From positions 372,001-436,000 of the forward strand of contig OY969721.1 of the NCBI GenBank assembly GCA_963702175.1: a stretch of DNA of 64,000 nucleotides, given 5' to 3'. The notes below the pieces were generated by a model. It was not told where the DNA came from. It did no database searches and worked only from the letters and a program-made list of their open reading frames with translations. The position numbers and the translations under genes are program-made. Positions 38,790-47,818 of the stretch are shown here, piece after piece (the first letter of the stretch is position 1; each line of letters begins with the position of its first letter). Source of the DNA: VRUE01 sp963702175 (GTDB lineage: Bacteria; Actinomycetota; Thermoleophilia; Solirubrobacterales; 70-9).

Positions 38790-40112
38790 TCGGAGGGCTC
38801 TGCGCATCAGCTTGCCCGAGGGAGTGCGTGGCAGCGCCGCCGCCAGCTCCACTCGCTTCGGCACCTTGAAGCCGGCGAGCGCCTCGGCGCAGTGCCGGCG
38901 CAGCTCGTCCGGCGTCACTGCCGAGCCGTCCTCGAGCACGACGATCGCGGTCACCGCCTGCTGCCACTCCGGATCCTCGCGACCCACCACTGCCGCGTCG
39001 GCGACCTCTGGATGCCGTAACAGCACCTTCTCCACTTCCGCCGGGACGATGTTCTCGCCGCCGCTGACGATCATGTCGTCGATCCGATCATCGACGTAGA
39101 GGAAGCCGTCCTCGTCGATCCGGCCGAGGTCGCCGGTGTGCAGCCAGCCGTCGGCGTCGGCGTGACCCGGAGCCACGGTGGGACCCTGGACGAGTATCTC
39201 GCCGTCCTGGATGCGCAGGTGGGTGGTCAATAGCGGCCGTCCCGCCGAGCCGAGCTTGCGGCGGGCCTCCCCCGGCGCCAGGGTCGTCACCTGCGAGCAG
39301 GCCTCGGTGAGGCCGTAGGTCTGGACCACGGTGGCGCCGCGGCCGATCGCCTCCTCCAGCGGCTCCTCGGGGACCGGGCCACCACCGACGAGGATCGCGC
39401 GCGGGCCGGAGAGGTCGGCGCCCGCCTCGAGCAGCCGGGTCAGCATCGTCGTCACCAGCGAGACCACGCTGATCCGGTCTTCGGCCAGGGCCGCGGCGAC
39501 TCGGTCGGCGTCGAAGCCGTCGTGGAGGACTGCCGTGGTGCCGTAGATGACCGAGCGCATCACGATCCCCAGCCCGGAGACGTGGCTGAGCGGGGTGCAG
39601 CAGAGCCAGCGGTCCTCCGGCTGCACCCCGATGTTGAAACCGGAGCCGACCGCGCTCCAGAGGAAGTTGCCGTAGGTGAGCCCGACCGGGTGCGGCCGTC
39701 CGCTGCTGCCGCTGGTCAGCAGGCGGCAGACGAGGTCGTCCATGTCGTGCTCGCCGAGTAGCGGCAGGTCGGCCTCGGTCTGGGTGAGCTCGCCCGGGTC
39801 GGTGAGGTCGAGGGCGGGCTCCTCCTCGGCGACGACAGCTGCGCGCTCCTCCGCGCTCGTCCTCGGGCCGAGCGGCAGCAGGACCGCACCCAGCTTCATC
39901 AGGGCGTGGGCGAGGACCACCTGCTCGCGACCCGCGTGCATGGTCAGCGCCACGGTCGAGTCGCGTCGCACGCCCTGCGCGGCGAGGCGGCGGGCGACCC
40001 AGGTCGACTCCGCCTCCAGCTCGGCGTAGGTGACCTCGGCGCCGTCGGCGACCAGGGCGACGCGGTCGGGGCAGCTCTGCGATCGCTGCGCGAGCCAGTT
40101 GTCGAGTTTCAT
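38787..40112 (-). CDS. menE: o-Succinylbenzoate-CoA ligase
   Basis: MenE activates o-succinylbenzoate with ATP and CoA in menaquinone synthesis. From ATG 40112 the ANL-superfamily protein has 441 residues: LLTSGSSGRPHPVGL (P-loop), TYGLTEACSQ, HTGDLGRIDEDGFLY and the C-terminal lysine in PSGKLMRR. ANL enzymes are hard to assign by sequence, but its position back-to-back with menB, beside menA, menC and menD, supports MenE. The frame is open 18 codons further upstream, across the menB promoter region, and is less likely. Confidence 0.88.
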   Translation of the reverse strand: MKLDNWLAQRSQSCPDRVALVADGAEVTYAELEAESTWVARRLAAQGVRRDSTVALTMHAGREQVVLAHALMKLGAVLLPLGPRTSAEERAAVVAEEEPALDLTDPGELTQTEADLPLLGEHDMDDLVCRLLTSGSSGRPHPVGLTYGNFLWSAVGSGFNIGVQPEDRWLCCTPLSHVSGLGIVMRSVIYGTTAVLHDGFDADRVAAALAEDRISVVSLVTTMLTRLLEAGADLSGPRAILVGGGPVPEEPLEEAIGRGATVVQTYGLTEACSQVTTLAPGEARRKLGSAGRPLLTTHLRIQDGEILVQGPTVAPGHADADGWLHTGDLGRIDEDGFLYVDDRIDDMIVSGGENIVPAEVEKVLLRHPEVADAAVVGREDPEWQQAVTAIVVLEDGSAVTPDELRRHCAEALAGFKVPKRVELAAALPRTPSGKLMRRALR

Positions 40113-40144
40113 TGGGATCGAGACTTTGGCCGGGTGTGGCTGGC

Positions 40145-40150
40145 TATGGT
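40145..40150 (+). promoter_or_regulatory. Candidate -10 box of menB
   Basis: TATGGT is followed by 7 bases and ATG 40158. This supports the second of two possible menB starts, because the first ATG (40146) lies inside the hexamer. Confidence 0.5.
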
Positions 40151-40157
40151 GCCCATC

Positions 40158-41024
40158 ATGCCGCAACGCCCCAAGGACGCCCCGCCCGAGCAGGACCTCT
40201 ACGCGCCGATCGCATGGGAGACCGCCGACGAGTCCGGCGACATCCGCTACGAGAAGGCGGACGGGATCGCCAAGATCACGATCGACCGGCCGGAGGTCCG
40301 CAACGCCTTTCGCCCGCAGACACTGGTCGAGGTCTCCGCGGCGCTCGAGTCGGCACGCGAGGACACCGAGGTCGGGGTGGTGATCCTCACCGGAGAGGGA
40401 AAAGACGCTTTCTGCGCCGGAGGAGATCAGAAGGTCCGCGGCGACACCGGCTACCTAGCTGAGGGCTCTTCGCTTGGCCGCTTCCACGTCACCGACCTGC
40501 AGGTGCAGATGCGGCGTCTGCCGAAGCCGGTCGTCGCGATGGTCGCCGGCTACGCCGTCGGCGGGGGTCACGTCCTCCACGTCTGCTGCGACCTGACCAT
40601 CGCCGCCGACAACGCGCGCTTCGGGCAGACCGGGCCGAGGGTCGGCTCCTGGGACGGCGGCTTCGGTGCCTCGCTCCTGCGCGACCTCGTCGGGACCAAG
40701 AAGGCGAAGGAGTTCTGGCTGCTGTGCCGCCAGTACGACGCTGAGGAGGCCCTCGAGATGGGGCTGGTCAACGCGGTGGTGCCGCTCGAGGACCTTGAGC
40801 GAGAGACGATCGCCTGGTGCCGCGAGATGCTCGCCCTCTCGCCCTTCGCCCTGCGCCTGGTCAAGGCCAGCTTCAACGCCCACGAGGACGGCTACGCGGG
40901 CATCCAGCAGCTCGCGCACGACACGAACCTGCTCTTCTACGGCAACGAGGAGGCCCGCGAGGGCCGCGAGGCCTTCAAGCAGAAGCGCCAACCCGACTTC
41001 TCGCAGTTCCCGCGACGGCCATGA
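40158..41024 (+). CDS. menB: 1,4-Dihydroxy-2-naphthoyl-CoA synthase
   Basis: MenB performs the intramolecular Dieckmann condensation of o-succinylbenzoyl-CoA. The 288-residue crotonase-fold protein has FCAGGDQKVRGDTGY near residue 92, characteristic of MenB, then YAVGGGHVLHVCCDLTIAAD and GPRVGSWDGGFG with the catalytic Asp. Length and C-terminal region (FKQKRQPDFSQFPRRP) fit the bacterial family. It is divergent from menE and followed 25 bases later by menA. Confidence 0.95.
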   Translation: MPQRPKDAPPEQDLYAPIAWETADESGDIRYEKADGIAKITIDRPEVRNAFRPQTLVEVSAALESAREDTEVGVVILTGEGKDAFCAGGDQKVRGDTGYLAEGSSLGRFHVTDLQVQMRRLPKPVVAMVAGYAVGGGHVLHVCCDLTIAADNARFGQTGPRVGSWDGGFGASLLRDLVGTKKAKEFWLLCRQYDAEEALEMGLVNAVVPLEDLERETIAWCREMLALSPFALRLVKASFNAHEDGYAGIQQLAHDTNLLFYGNEEAREGREAFKQKRQPDFSQFPRRP

Positions 41025-41049
41025 GCGCCGCTGGGGTCGGGGGCGAAGG

Positions 41050-41931
41050 ATGAGGATCTGGCTGATGGCAGCACGGGTGCGGACATTGCCCGCCGCGATT
41101 GCGCCCGTGCTGGTCGGGACCGCCGCAGCCGTCTACTGGGCCGGCGAGCTGCCGCGAATCGGGGCGTTCGTCGCCGCCCTGGTCGGCTCGATCTTCATCC
41201 AGATCGGCACCAATCTGGCCAACGACTACTCCGACGCGCGGCGGGGCGCGGACACAGCGGACCGGCTGGGGCCGGTGCGGGTGACCTCGGCCGGCCTGGT
41301 GACGCCCCAACGGGTTCTCAACGCGACCTGGATCGCCTTCGCAATCGCCGTCGCCTGCGGGATCTACCTAGCCGCCGTAGCTGGCATCGTGATCCTTCTC
41401 GTCGGCGCAGTGTCGATCGCCGCCGGCGTCCTCTACACCGGCGGCCCGCGCCCCTACGGATATGCCGGCCTCGGCGAGGTCTTCGTCTTCCTCTTCTTCG
41501 GCTTGGTCGCCGTCAACGGCTCCTACTACGTGCAGATCGAGGAGCTCGACGCGCTGCCGCTGGGACTCTCGATCGCGGTCGGCTTCCTCTCCACCGCGAT
41601 CCTCGTCGTCAACAACGTCCGCGACATCGAAACCGACCGGCGGGCGGGCAAGATGACGCTGGCGGTGCGGATGGGCCGGCGCAACGCGGTCGGGCTCTTC
41701 CGAGGCCTCGTGCTTGGTGCCTACCTGGTGCTGCCAATCGCGTTGGTCGCCGGCGAGGCGAGCGCTTGGCCGCTGATCGCCTTCGCCTCGCTGCCACTGG
41801 CGGTGGGACCGATGCGGACGATGTCCAATCGCACCGACGGCCCGGCGCTGAACGGGGCCCTCGCCGCCACTGGCCTGCTGCTCGCTACCTTCAGCCTGCT
41901 CGTCTCGGCCGGCCTGCTGGTCGCGGCATAG
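41050..41931 (+). CDS. menA: 1,4-Dihydroxy-2-naphthoate polyprenyltransferase
   Basis: MenA attaches the prenyl tail to dihydroxynaphthoate in the membrane. The 293-residue protein has about eight to nine helices of the UbiA superfamily, with the two Asp-rich motifs NDYSDARRGAD (near residue 60) and NNVRDIETDRRAGK (near 180) that bind Mg-diphosphate. The ATG at 41050 is preceded directly by GAAGG. The gene lies between menB and menC on the same strand, which fixes the assignment. Confidence 0.93.
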   Translation: MRIWLMAARVRTLPAAIAPVLVGTAAAVYWAGELPRIGAFVAALVGSIFIQIGTNLANDYSDARRGADTADRLGPVRVTSAGLVTPQRVLNATWIAFAIAVACGIYLAAVAGIVILLVGAVSIAAGVLYTGGPRPYGYAGLGEVFVFLFFGLVAVNGSYYVQIEELDALPLGLSIAVGFLSTAILVVNNVRDIETDRRAGKMTLAVRMGRRNAVGLFRGLVLGAYLVLPIALVAGEASAWPLIAFASLPLAVGPMRTMSNRTDGPALNGALAATGLLLATFSLLVSAGLLVAA

Positions 41932-41936
41932 CTGAC

Positions 41937-41979
41937 GCATCTGCATTAACCCGTGTATAGCGCGGGTAACTGCAGACGC
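41937..41979 (+). terminator. Hairpin between menA and menC
   Basis: Arms 41937-41953 and 41963-41979 match at 14 of 17 positions, with one mismatch G-U compatible, around a 9-base loop. It follows the menA stop by six bases and could separate menBA from menC transcription. No U-tract follows. Confidence 0.4.
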
Positions 41980-41999
41980 GTGGATGCGATCCTGTCAAG

Positions 42000-43058
42000 G
42001 TGAAGATCGCGTCGGTCGAGGTCATTCCCTACGCGCTGCCGTTCCGCGAGCCATACGTGACCGCGCGCGGTTGGCTGGAGCAGCGCGAGATGGTGCTGCT
42101 GCGGCTGCGCGATGCTGACGGCCTCGTCGGTCTCGGTGAAGCGGTGCCGCTCTCCCTGCGCGGCGGCGCAGGGTTGACCCAGGTAGTGCGGGAGCTGGAG
42201 CGCCTCGCCGAGCGCGAGCAGCTCGACGAGACGTCCTTGATGGGAGACGCCACCGCTCTTTCCCCGCCGGCTCGCTGCGCAGCCCTCACCGCCCTGCTGG
42301 ACCTGCGGGGACGGCGAGCTGCCGGAGAGACGTGGCCCGCCGCGGTCGAGGCGCCGCCTGTCGCCTGCAACGCGACGCTCGTGGCCGGGCAGCCAGCGGA
42401 CGTCGCCGCCGACGCGGAGCGCTGGGCAGCAGACGGCTTCTCCACTTTCAAGCTGAAGCTCGGCGCCGGCGACGACGTCGGCCAGGTCCGCGCGGTCCGC
42501 GAGGCGATCGGGCCCGAGGTGCGGATCCGGATCGACGCCAACGCCGCCTGGGGGGTCGAAGAGGCGAAGCGGACCCTGGCGGCCTTGGAGCCCTTCGATG
42601 TCGAGCTGGCCGAGCAACCGGTTGCCTCGCTGGAGGAATCAGCCGCGTTGACCGCTTCCACCACGATCCCGATCGCCGGTGACGAGAGCATCGAGAGCCG
42701 GGCCGACGCGGAGCGTGCGCTTGCAATCGGAGCCTGCGCCCTCGCCGGGCTGAAGCTTTCCAAGGTCGGCGGCCCCGAGGCGGCGATCGAGATCGCCGAG
42801 GTCCTCCCCTCATATCTCTCCAGCGCACTCGACGGGCCGGTCGGGATCGCTGCGGCGGCCCAGGTCGCGCAGACGCTTGGCGAGACAGCCGGCGAGGGAG
42901 GAGTAAGCCTCGCCCACGGCCTCGCCACGCAGCGCCTCTTCGCCTCGACCATCGCCGCAGTCGAGTGCGAGCTGCGCGACGGGATGCTGCACCTGCCTAC
43001 GGGTCCGGGTCTCGGAGTCGAGATCGACGAGGCGGCCCTCGACGCGCACCGGCTCTAG
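42000..43058 (+). CDS. menC: o-Succinylbenzoate synthase
   Basis: MenC dehydrates SHCHC to o-succinylbenzoate. The 352-residue enolase-superfamily protein has the catalytic KxK in FKLKLG, metal ligands in RIDANAAW, ELAEQP and GDESIESR, and the second lysine in LKLSKVGG. The superfamily also contains dipeptide epimerases and racemases; the men neighbours decide in favour of MenC, though some members are promiscuous. The GTG at 42000 is chosen because family similarity starts immediately (MKIASVEVIPYALPF). Confidence 0.88.
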   Translation: MKIASVEVIPYALPFREPYVTARGWLEQREMVLLRLRDADGLVGLGEAVPLSLRGGAGLTQVVRELERLAEREQLDETSLMGDATALSPPARCAALTALLDLRGRRAAGETWPAAVEAPPVACNATLVAGQPADVAADAERWAADGFSTFKLKLGAGDDVGQVRAVREAIGPEVRIRIDANAAWGVEEAKRTLAALEPFDVELAEQPVASLEESAALTASTTIPIAGDESIESRADAERALAIGACALAGLKLSKVGGPEAAIEIAEVLPSYLSSALDGPVGIAAAAQVAQTLGETAGEGGVSLAHGLATQRLFASTIAAVECELRDGMLHLPTGPGLGVEIDEAALDAHRL

Positions 43059-43063
43059 GCCTG

Positions 43064-43105
43064 GGGGGCGCTTTTATTCGGGATATGGCCAAATAAAGCG
43101 CCCCC
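43064..43105 (+). terminator. Hairpin in the menC-menD gap
   Basis: Arms 43064-43078 and 43092-43105 (GGGGGCGCTTTTATT and its complement with one bulged T) enclose a 13-base loop. It lies between the menC stop and the menD -10 box, which starts three bases after the stem. It could terminate menC transcription and insulate menD. Confidence 0.5.
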
Positions 43106-43107
43106 AA

Positions 43108-43113
43108 TAGGCT
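43108..43113 (+). promoter_or_regulatory. Candidate -10 box of menD
   Basis: TAGGCT is followed by 7 bases and the menD GTG. It sits right after the hairpin at 43064-43105. Confidence 0.5.
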
Positions 43114-43120
43114 CCCGCTC

Positions 43121-44866
43121 GTGGACCCGACCAACGCCAACACCGCCCTCGCATCGGCCTTCGTCGAGGAGCTCGCCCGGGGCGGGTTGCGGCACGCGGT
43201 CCTCTCCCCCGGCTCGCGCTCGACGCCGCTGGCGCTCGCCCTCTGGCGTCAGCCCGAGATCGACGTCACCGTGATCGTCGATGAGCGCACCGCCAGCTTC
43301 TTCGCTCTCGGAGCCGCACAGGCGAGCAGCACTCCGGTGGCGATGCTCTGTACGTCGGGCACCGCGGCGGCCAACTTCCACTCGGCTATCTGCGAGGCGG
43401 ATGAGTCAGGGATCCCGCTAATCGCTCTCACAGCCGACCGCCCGCCCGAGCTGCGCGGCATCGGCGCCGGGCAGACGATCGACCAGGTGAAGCTCTACGG
43501 CTCCTCGGTGCGTTGGTTCTGCGAAGTCGGCACCCACGACGCCGACGATGACGGGCTGCTCCACTACCGCTCCACCGCCTGCCGGGCGCTGGCCTCGGCA
43601 CGCGAGCCGCGGCCGGGCCCAACCCACCTCAACCTCCCCTGGCGGGAGCCGCTGGCGCCGATCCCTGTCGAGGGCGCGGTCACAGCCACCGATCCGCTGG
43701 CGCTCGAAGGCCGTGACACCCGACCGTTGACGGCAGTTACCCAGATCGACCTCGAGCCCTCGGCGTTCCTGCTCGAGGAGGTCGCCGGTCACATCGGCGA
43801 CGCGATCGCCGGCGTCATCGTCGCCGGTCGTCAGCTCGACCCCGAGCTGCGCGAGCCGCTCGCTCATCTAGCCCGCGTTGCCGGCATGCCGATCCTCGCC
43901 GAGCCGACTTCGCAGCTGCGCTGCGGCCCCCACGACCGCTCTCATGTCGTCACCGCCTATGACCTGCTGCTGCGCGACAAGCACTTCGCCAACTCGGTGG
44001 TGCCGGACCTGGTCCTCCGCTTCGGCGAGATGCCGACCAGCAAGCCGCTGCGCGCCTGGCTGGCGAGCTCGGGGGCGGACCAGATCGTCATCGACCCCTA
44101 CGGCGGCTGGAACGAGCCGACCCGGCGGGCAGCGGCGATCCTTCGCGCCGATCCGACCGAGCTGGCGGCCGGCTGGGCGGCGCGGCTGGAGAAGGGCGAG
44201 GCGCGCCCAGCGCCGGAGCGCTGGACCGAGGCAGAGGTGAAGGCCCGCGCCGCCCTCGGCGCGGAGTTCGACGGTCAGGGCGAGCCATCCGAGCCCGGAC
44301 TCCACCGCGCGCTCGGGCTCGCCCACCGCGACGGCGACATCGTCTACACGGCATCGAGCATGCCGATCCGCGATCAGGAGGCCTTCCTGCCGAGCAGCGA
44401 GACCGACGTGCTCTTCCTCTGCAACCGCGGTGCCAACGGGATCGACGGCCTTATCTCTTCGGGCATCGGCGCCGCCCATGCCAGCGGTCGACCGACCACG
44501 ATCGTCACCGGCGACCTCGGCTTGCTCCATGACATTGGCGGGCTGGCGACACTCCGTGACATCGAGACGCCGGTGCGCATAGTCGTGATCGACAACAACG
44601 GCGGCGGCATCTTTGGCTTCCTCCCCCAGGCCAACTTGCTGGAGAGCAACGAGTTCGAGGCCCTGCTCGGCACCCCGCGTGGCGTCAGCGTCGCTAAGGC
44701 CGCGGCCCTCTTCGACCTCCCCCACCGCCGACTGGAGTCCCTGGGTGACCTCCCCGATGCCCTCGCCGCCGGTACCGGCCTGATCGAGGTGAAGACGGAC
44801 CGCCAGGCCAACGTCGAGCAGCACCGCCGCCTTGCCAGCGCGGTCAGTCAGGCGATCAGCAACTGA
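43121..44866 (+). CDS. menD: SEPHCHC synthase (MenD)
   Basis: MenD is the thiamine-diphosphate enzyme that adds 2-oxoglutarate to isochorismate. The 581-residue protein begins NANTALASAFVEELARGG and has LSPGSRSTPLALAL, DERTASFFALG with the Glu that activates ThDP, CTSGTAAANFHSA, and the cofactor motif GDLGLLHDIGGLA with an NNGGGIF segment, all typical of MenD rather than other ThDP synthases. Its end overlaps the convergent secreted-propeller gene by 11 bases. Confidence 0.95.
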   Translation: MDPTNANTALASAFVEELARGGLRHAVLSPGSRSTPLALALWRQPEIDVTVIVDERTASFFALGAAQASSTPVAMLCTSGTAAANFHSAICEADESGIPLIALTADRPPELRGIGAGQTIDQVKLYGSSVRWFCEVGTHDADDDGLLHYRSTACRALASAREPRPGPTHLNLPWREPLAPIPVEGAVTATDPLALEGRDTRPLTAVTQIDLEPSAFLLEEVAGHIGDAIAGVIVAGRQLDPELREPLAHLARVAGMPILAEPTSQLRCGPHDRSHVVTAYDLLLRDKHFANSVVPDLVLRFGEMPTSKPLRAWLASSGADQIVIDPYGGWNEPTRRAAAILRADPTELAAGWAARLEKGEARPAPERWTEAEVKARAALGAEFDGQGEPSEPGLHRALGLAHRDGDIVYTASSMPIRDQEAFLPSSETDVLFLCNRGANGIDGLISSGIGAAHASGRPTTIVTGDLGLLHDIGGLATLRDIETPVRIVVIDNNGGGIFGFLPQANLLESNEFEALLGTPRGVSVAKAAALFDLPHRRLESLGDLPDALAAGTGLIEVKTDRQANVEQHRRLASAVSQAISN

Positions 44867-45884
44867 TCCGGCCGGCCTCGCGGCCGGGACCGAGCTGCCA
44901 GGCGACGCCGTAGAGGATCCGCTCGGAGTCGGAAAAGACTTTCGTCAGACAGGTGCCGTCGCGGTTGATGGCCATCACCGAGTTCCCCGGCTCAGGCATC
45001 AGCTGGCCGGGGCGCCTGGGAGGAAAGCGAGTGAAGGCAAGGCGCTCCCCCGACGGATCCCAGCTCGGCGAGCCCAAGAGGCCTCGTCTGCGCAGCAGAC
45101 GCTTGGCTCCTCCACCATTGGCTCGCGCTACCAACAGCTCGCTGCTGAGCCTGGGGGTTTCTGTAGGTGCGGTTTCCCGGCTCCTGATCCGCGAGAAGGC
45201 CAGCCTTTCTCCGTCCGGGGAATAGATCGGCTCCGAGGCATTTCGGACCAACAGTGACTGCACGCCGGTGCGGAGATCGATTGCAACTCCTCGGACTCCC
45301 CTGCGGTCATAGACGGTGGCGGCGAGGGTCGAGCCGTCTGGCGAGTATGAGCTCGGCTCGATGAACGTGTCAATCCGCCACGGCGTGAGCTGGCTCAGCG
45401 AGCCGTCCTCGACGCCGACGGACCAGATCCCAGTCTTGATGACCACCCGGCTATCGGCGGCAGGACGCTGGAACTGACCCCTGACTACCTCAAACCGGGC
45501 GAACGCCACCGAGCCGCCGTCGGGCGCGACGACGAGGTCGCCGTACGGCACGGCCCGCTTGAAGACTCGCAGTCCAGTCCCATCTCCACTCACCACCGCG
45601 GCGCGAGGTGCACCGCCTCGCTGCGTGATGAACGCCAGCAGGCTGCCGTCGGCCGACCAGGAGCTGCGCGACTCAACTACCGGTCCTGGCCGCGACCCAC
45701 CACCCACAAGCCTATGTGGCGCCTCACCGGCTGGCCCAGTCATGACGATTTCCGAGTCCGCTTCCGGGAAGACGTGCATAGCTGCGATCGCCAGCCGCGG
45801 CCCCTCTGCAGGCGCCGCTGCGGCGCCGCCGACGGCAACCGAGATGAATAGGGCCAACGACAGCAGTGCGGCTCGGCGAATCAC
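44856..45884 (-). CDS. Secreted TolB-like beta-propeller protein
   Basis: This 342-residue protein has a signal peptide (residues 1-24, hydrophobic core then AAAAPAEG) and at least five PD40/WD40-like strands such as SSWSADGSLLAF, SSYSPDGSTLAA, PIYSPDGERLAFSR and PSWDPSGERLAFTR. This gives a beta-propeller outside the membrane, like the TolB propeller domain. The Tol system is absent from Gram-positive bacteria, so the role is unknown; a sensor or scaffold is possible. The GTG start lies 6 bases after a TAGCCT hexamer that overlaps the menF stop codon. It overlaps menD convergently by 11 bases. Confidence 0.8.
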   Translation of the reverse strand: MIRRAALLSLALFISVAVGGAAAAPAEGPRLAIAAMHVFPEADSEIVMTGPAGEAPHRLVGGGSRPGPVVESRSSWSADGSLLAFITQRGGAPRAAVVSGDGTGLRVFKRAVPYGDLVVAPDGGSVAFARFEVVRGQFQRPAADSRVVIKTGIWSVGVEDGSLSQLTPWRIDTFIEPSSYSPDGSTLAATVYDRRGVRGVAIDLRTGVQSLLVRNASEPIYSPDGERLAFSRIRSRETAPTETPRLSSELLVARANGGGAKRLLRRRGLLGSPSWDPSGERLAFTRFPPRRPGQLMPEPGNSVMAINRDGTCLTKVFSDSERILYGVAWQLGPGREAGRISC

Positions 45885-45890
45885 GCGCGC

Positions 45891-45896
45891 AGGCTA
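45891..45896 (-). promoter_or_regulatory. Candidate -10 box of the propeller gene, built on the menF stop codon
   Basis: TAGCCT starts with the TAG stop of menF and ends 6 bases before the GTG of the propeller gene. Confidence 0.45.
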
Positions 45897-47291
45897 TTCC
45901 GCCAGCAGGGGCAGCAGGGCGTCGAGCTTGACCTCGGTCTCGGCCAGCTCAGCAGCCGGATCGGAACCGGCGACTATGCCGCCGCCGGCGTAGAGATGAG
46001 CCTCGCGGTCGCGGAGCAGGGCGCTGCGCAGGGCCACGCAGAATTCGCCGTCCTCGGTCGCGTCCATCCAGCCCACCGGACCGGCATACCAGCCGCGGTC
46101 CATTCCCTCTAGGTCCGCGATCGCGGCCGCCGCGGCTGACCAGGGTTCGCCGCCGACTGCCGGAGTCGGGTGCAGCAGGCCGGCCAGCTCGACCGCCGAG
46201 CGCGGCTCTGCCAGCTGAGCGAGGATCGGCGTCGCCAGATGCTGGATGTTGGCGACCTTGACGATCTCCGGCTCCGGCGCCTGCTCGACCCAGACTGCGT
46301 GCGGGCGCAGGACACGGACAATCCGCTCGGCGACGATTTGGTGCTCGCGCCGGTCCTTGTCGCTGCGTAGCAGCTGCTCGCCCAGGTGGTCGTCGATGGA
46401 GGGGTCCGAGCTGCGCCGGGTCGAGCCCGCCAAGGCAACCGTCGAGAGGCTCGCCCCCGATCGGCGCACCAGCAGCTCGGGGCTGGCGCCGATGAAGGCC
46501 GCCTCGGGGGTGCCACAACAGAAGCAGAAGCAAGAGGGGAACTGCTCGCGCAGGGCACCGAAGACGGCGGCCGGATCATGGGCCGCGCCAGTGGAGACGA
46601 CCACCTCCCTGGCGAGCACGATCTTCTCCAGCTGCCCCGCTTCGATTCGCTCGGTCGCCGCGATCACCGCTCGCTCGAACTCGCTCGGCGGCCTAGCGCT
46701 GCGGATCTCCGTCCGCGAGGTCGGGTGGGGATCGATCAACGGCAAGGGCTCGTCGCGCAGGCCGCCGAGACGCGCCGTCAGTGCTGCCACTGCCTCCTCC
46801 GGGTCGCCCGGCCGCACGACCGCGTTGACCGTTAGGTAGCCCTCGCCCTCATTGCGGCAGATGGAAAGCTCAGGTAACGCCAGCGAGGCCGGCGCCAGCG
46901 AGGACCACTCCGAGGCTTCGCCTCCGTCTGGGTCGAAGGCGAAGCCGCCGACCCAGACGGCGCCAGCACCTGCCGGCAAGCCCGTTGGCTCGTCGATGAT
47001 TGCCTCTCCCCCGCCGCTCAGGCACTCGCGCGCGACGTCGCCGAAACGACTCCGCCCTCGCGAGGTCGCCTCGCGCACGGCACCGAGCGCTGCCAGCGCG
47101 AAGCCGCGGTCCGGCTGCTCCCAGCAGAACCAGCGGTCGCTGGCGAGTCGCGAGGCGAACACCGCTGCGCACGGATCGATCCCGGCAACGGGAACGGTGA
47201 CGCTGACCAGCGTCGAGCGCTGACGCTCGGCGGCCTGCTCGGCCCCCTCGCGCAGCTTGGCGCGCAGCGAGCTAGTCGCTGCCTCGAGCAA
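45894..47291 (-). CDS. menF: Isochorismate synthase
   Basis: MenF converts chorismate to isochorismate, the entry to menaquinone synthesis. The 465-residue chorismate-binding protein has the C-terminal catalytic core from about residue 205: GQLEKIVLAREV with the catalytic Lys, FIGASPELLVRR, ALAGSTRR, HQIVAERIVR, and HPTPAVGGEPW through GWMDATEDGEFCVALR. It could resemble salicylate or anthranilate synthases, but the men neighbours support MenF. The ATG lies inside the end of ilvN (20-base overlap). Confidence 0.9.
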   Translation of the reverse strand: MLEAATSSLRAKLREGAEQAAERQRSTLVSVTVPVAGIDPCAAVFASRLASDRWFCWEQPDRGFALAALGAVREATSRGRSRFGDVARECLSGGGEAIIDEPTGLPAGAGAVWVGGFAFDPDGGEASEWSSLAPASLALPELSICRNEGEGYLTVNAVVRPGDPEEAVAALTARLGGLRDEPLPLIDPHPTSRTEIRSARPPSEFERAVIAATERIEAGQLEKIVLAREVVVSTGAAHDPAAVFGALREQFPSCFCFCCGTPEAAFIGASPELLVRRSGASLSTVALAGSTRRSSDPSIDDHLGEQLLRSDKDRREHQIVAERIVRVLRPHAVWVEQAPEPEIVKVANIQHLATPILAQLAEPRSAVELAGLLHPTPAVGGEPWSAAAAAIADLEGMDRGWYAGPVGWMDATEDGEFCVALRSALLRDREAHLYAGGGIVAGSDPAAELAETEVKLDALLPLLAE

Positions 47292-47818
47292 TCGCGATCT
47301 CGCCGGTGCGGACCATTTCGATCAGGCCGTGGGGGCGGATCATCCGCTCGAAGGCCTCGATCTTGTCGGCGGAGCCGGTCACCTCGATCGTCATCGTGCG
47401 GCGTGAGACGTCGACGATCTTGGCGCGGAAGATCTCGGCGAACTGAATGATCTCGGCCCGGTTCTCGACCGCCGAGGAGACCTTGAACATCGCCATCTCG
47501 CGAGCCACCGTCTCCTCCGGCTCCATGTCGCGGATCTTCAGAGACGTTGATCAACTTGTGCAACTGCTTGGTCACCTGGTCGATCGGGTGGACGGCGCCG
47601 TCGAGGGTGAGGGTGATCCGCGAGATGTCCGGATCGTCGGTCGGGCCGACCGCGAGCGTGTCGATGTTGAAGCCGCGCCGGGCAAAGAGGCCGGCGATCC
47701 GCGCCAGCACGCCCGGCTGGTTCTCGACCAGGATCGAAAGCACGTGCTTGCGCCCGCTCAGCTGACCTGGGACGCGCAAGTCCTCGAGTTTGACCAGCTG
47801 CGGGGTCCCGGCCTCCAT
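47272..47818 (-). pseudogene. ilvN: Acetolactate synthase small subunit, split by a single-base frameshift
   Basis: IlvN is the regulatory subunit that stimulates IlvB and mediates valine inhibition. The first 92 codons (47818-47543) encode the ACT domain (LSILVENQPGVLARIAGLF and KQLHKLINV). The frame is then lost. Skipping one base at 47542 restores LKIRDMEPEETVAREM and the C-terminal domain to the stop at 47272. The restored protein would be 181 residues, a normal length. The first frame otherwise reads on into unrelated sequence. The upstream ilvB stop overlaps its ATG (TGATG). This is either a real mutation, since IlvB can retain weak activity alone, or a sequencing error. Confidence 0.85.

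Noticed and set aside
42000..43058. Dipeptide epimerase
   Set aside because: The enolase-superfamily motifs alone allow it, but the gene is embedded between menA and menD, so MenC is preferred.
47530..47555. Programmed ribosomal frameshift in ilvN
   Set aside because: No slippery heptamer, slow codon or downstream structure is evident at the junction, and IlvN is not known to use frameshifting.
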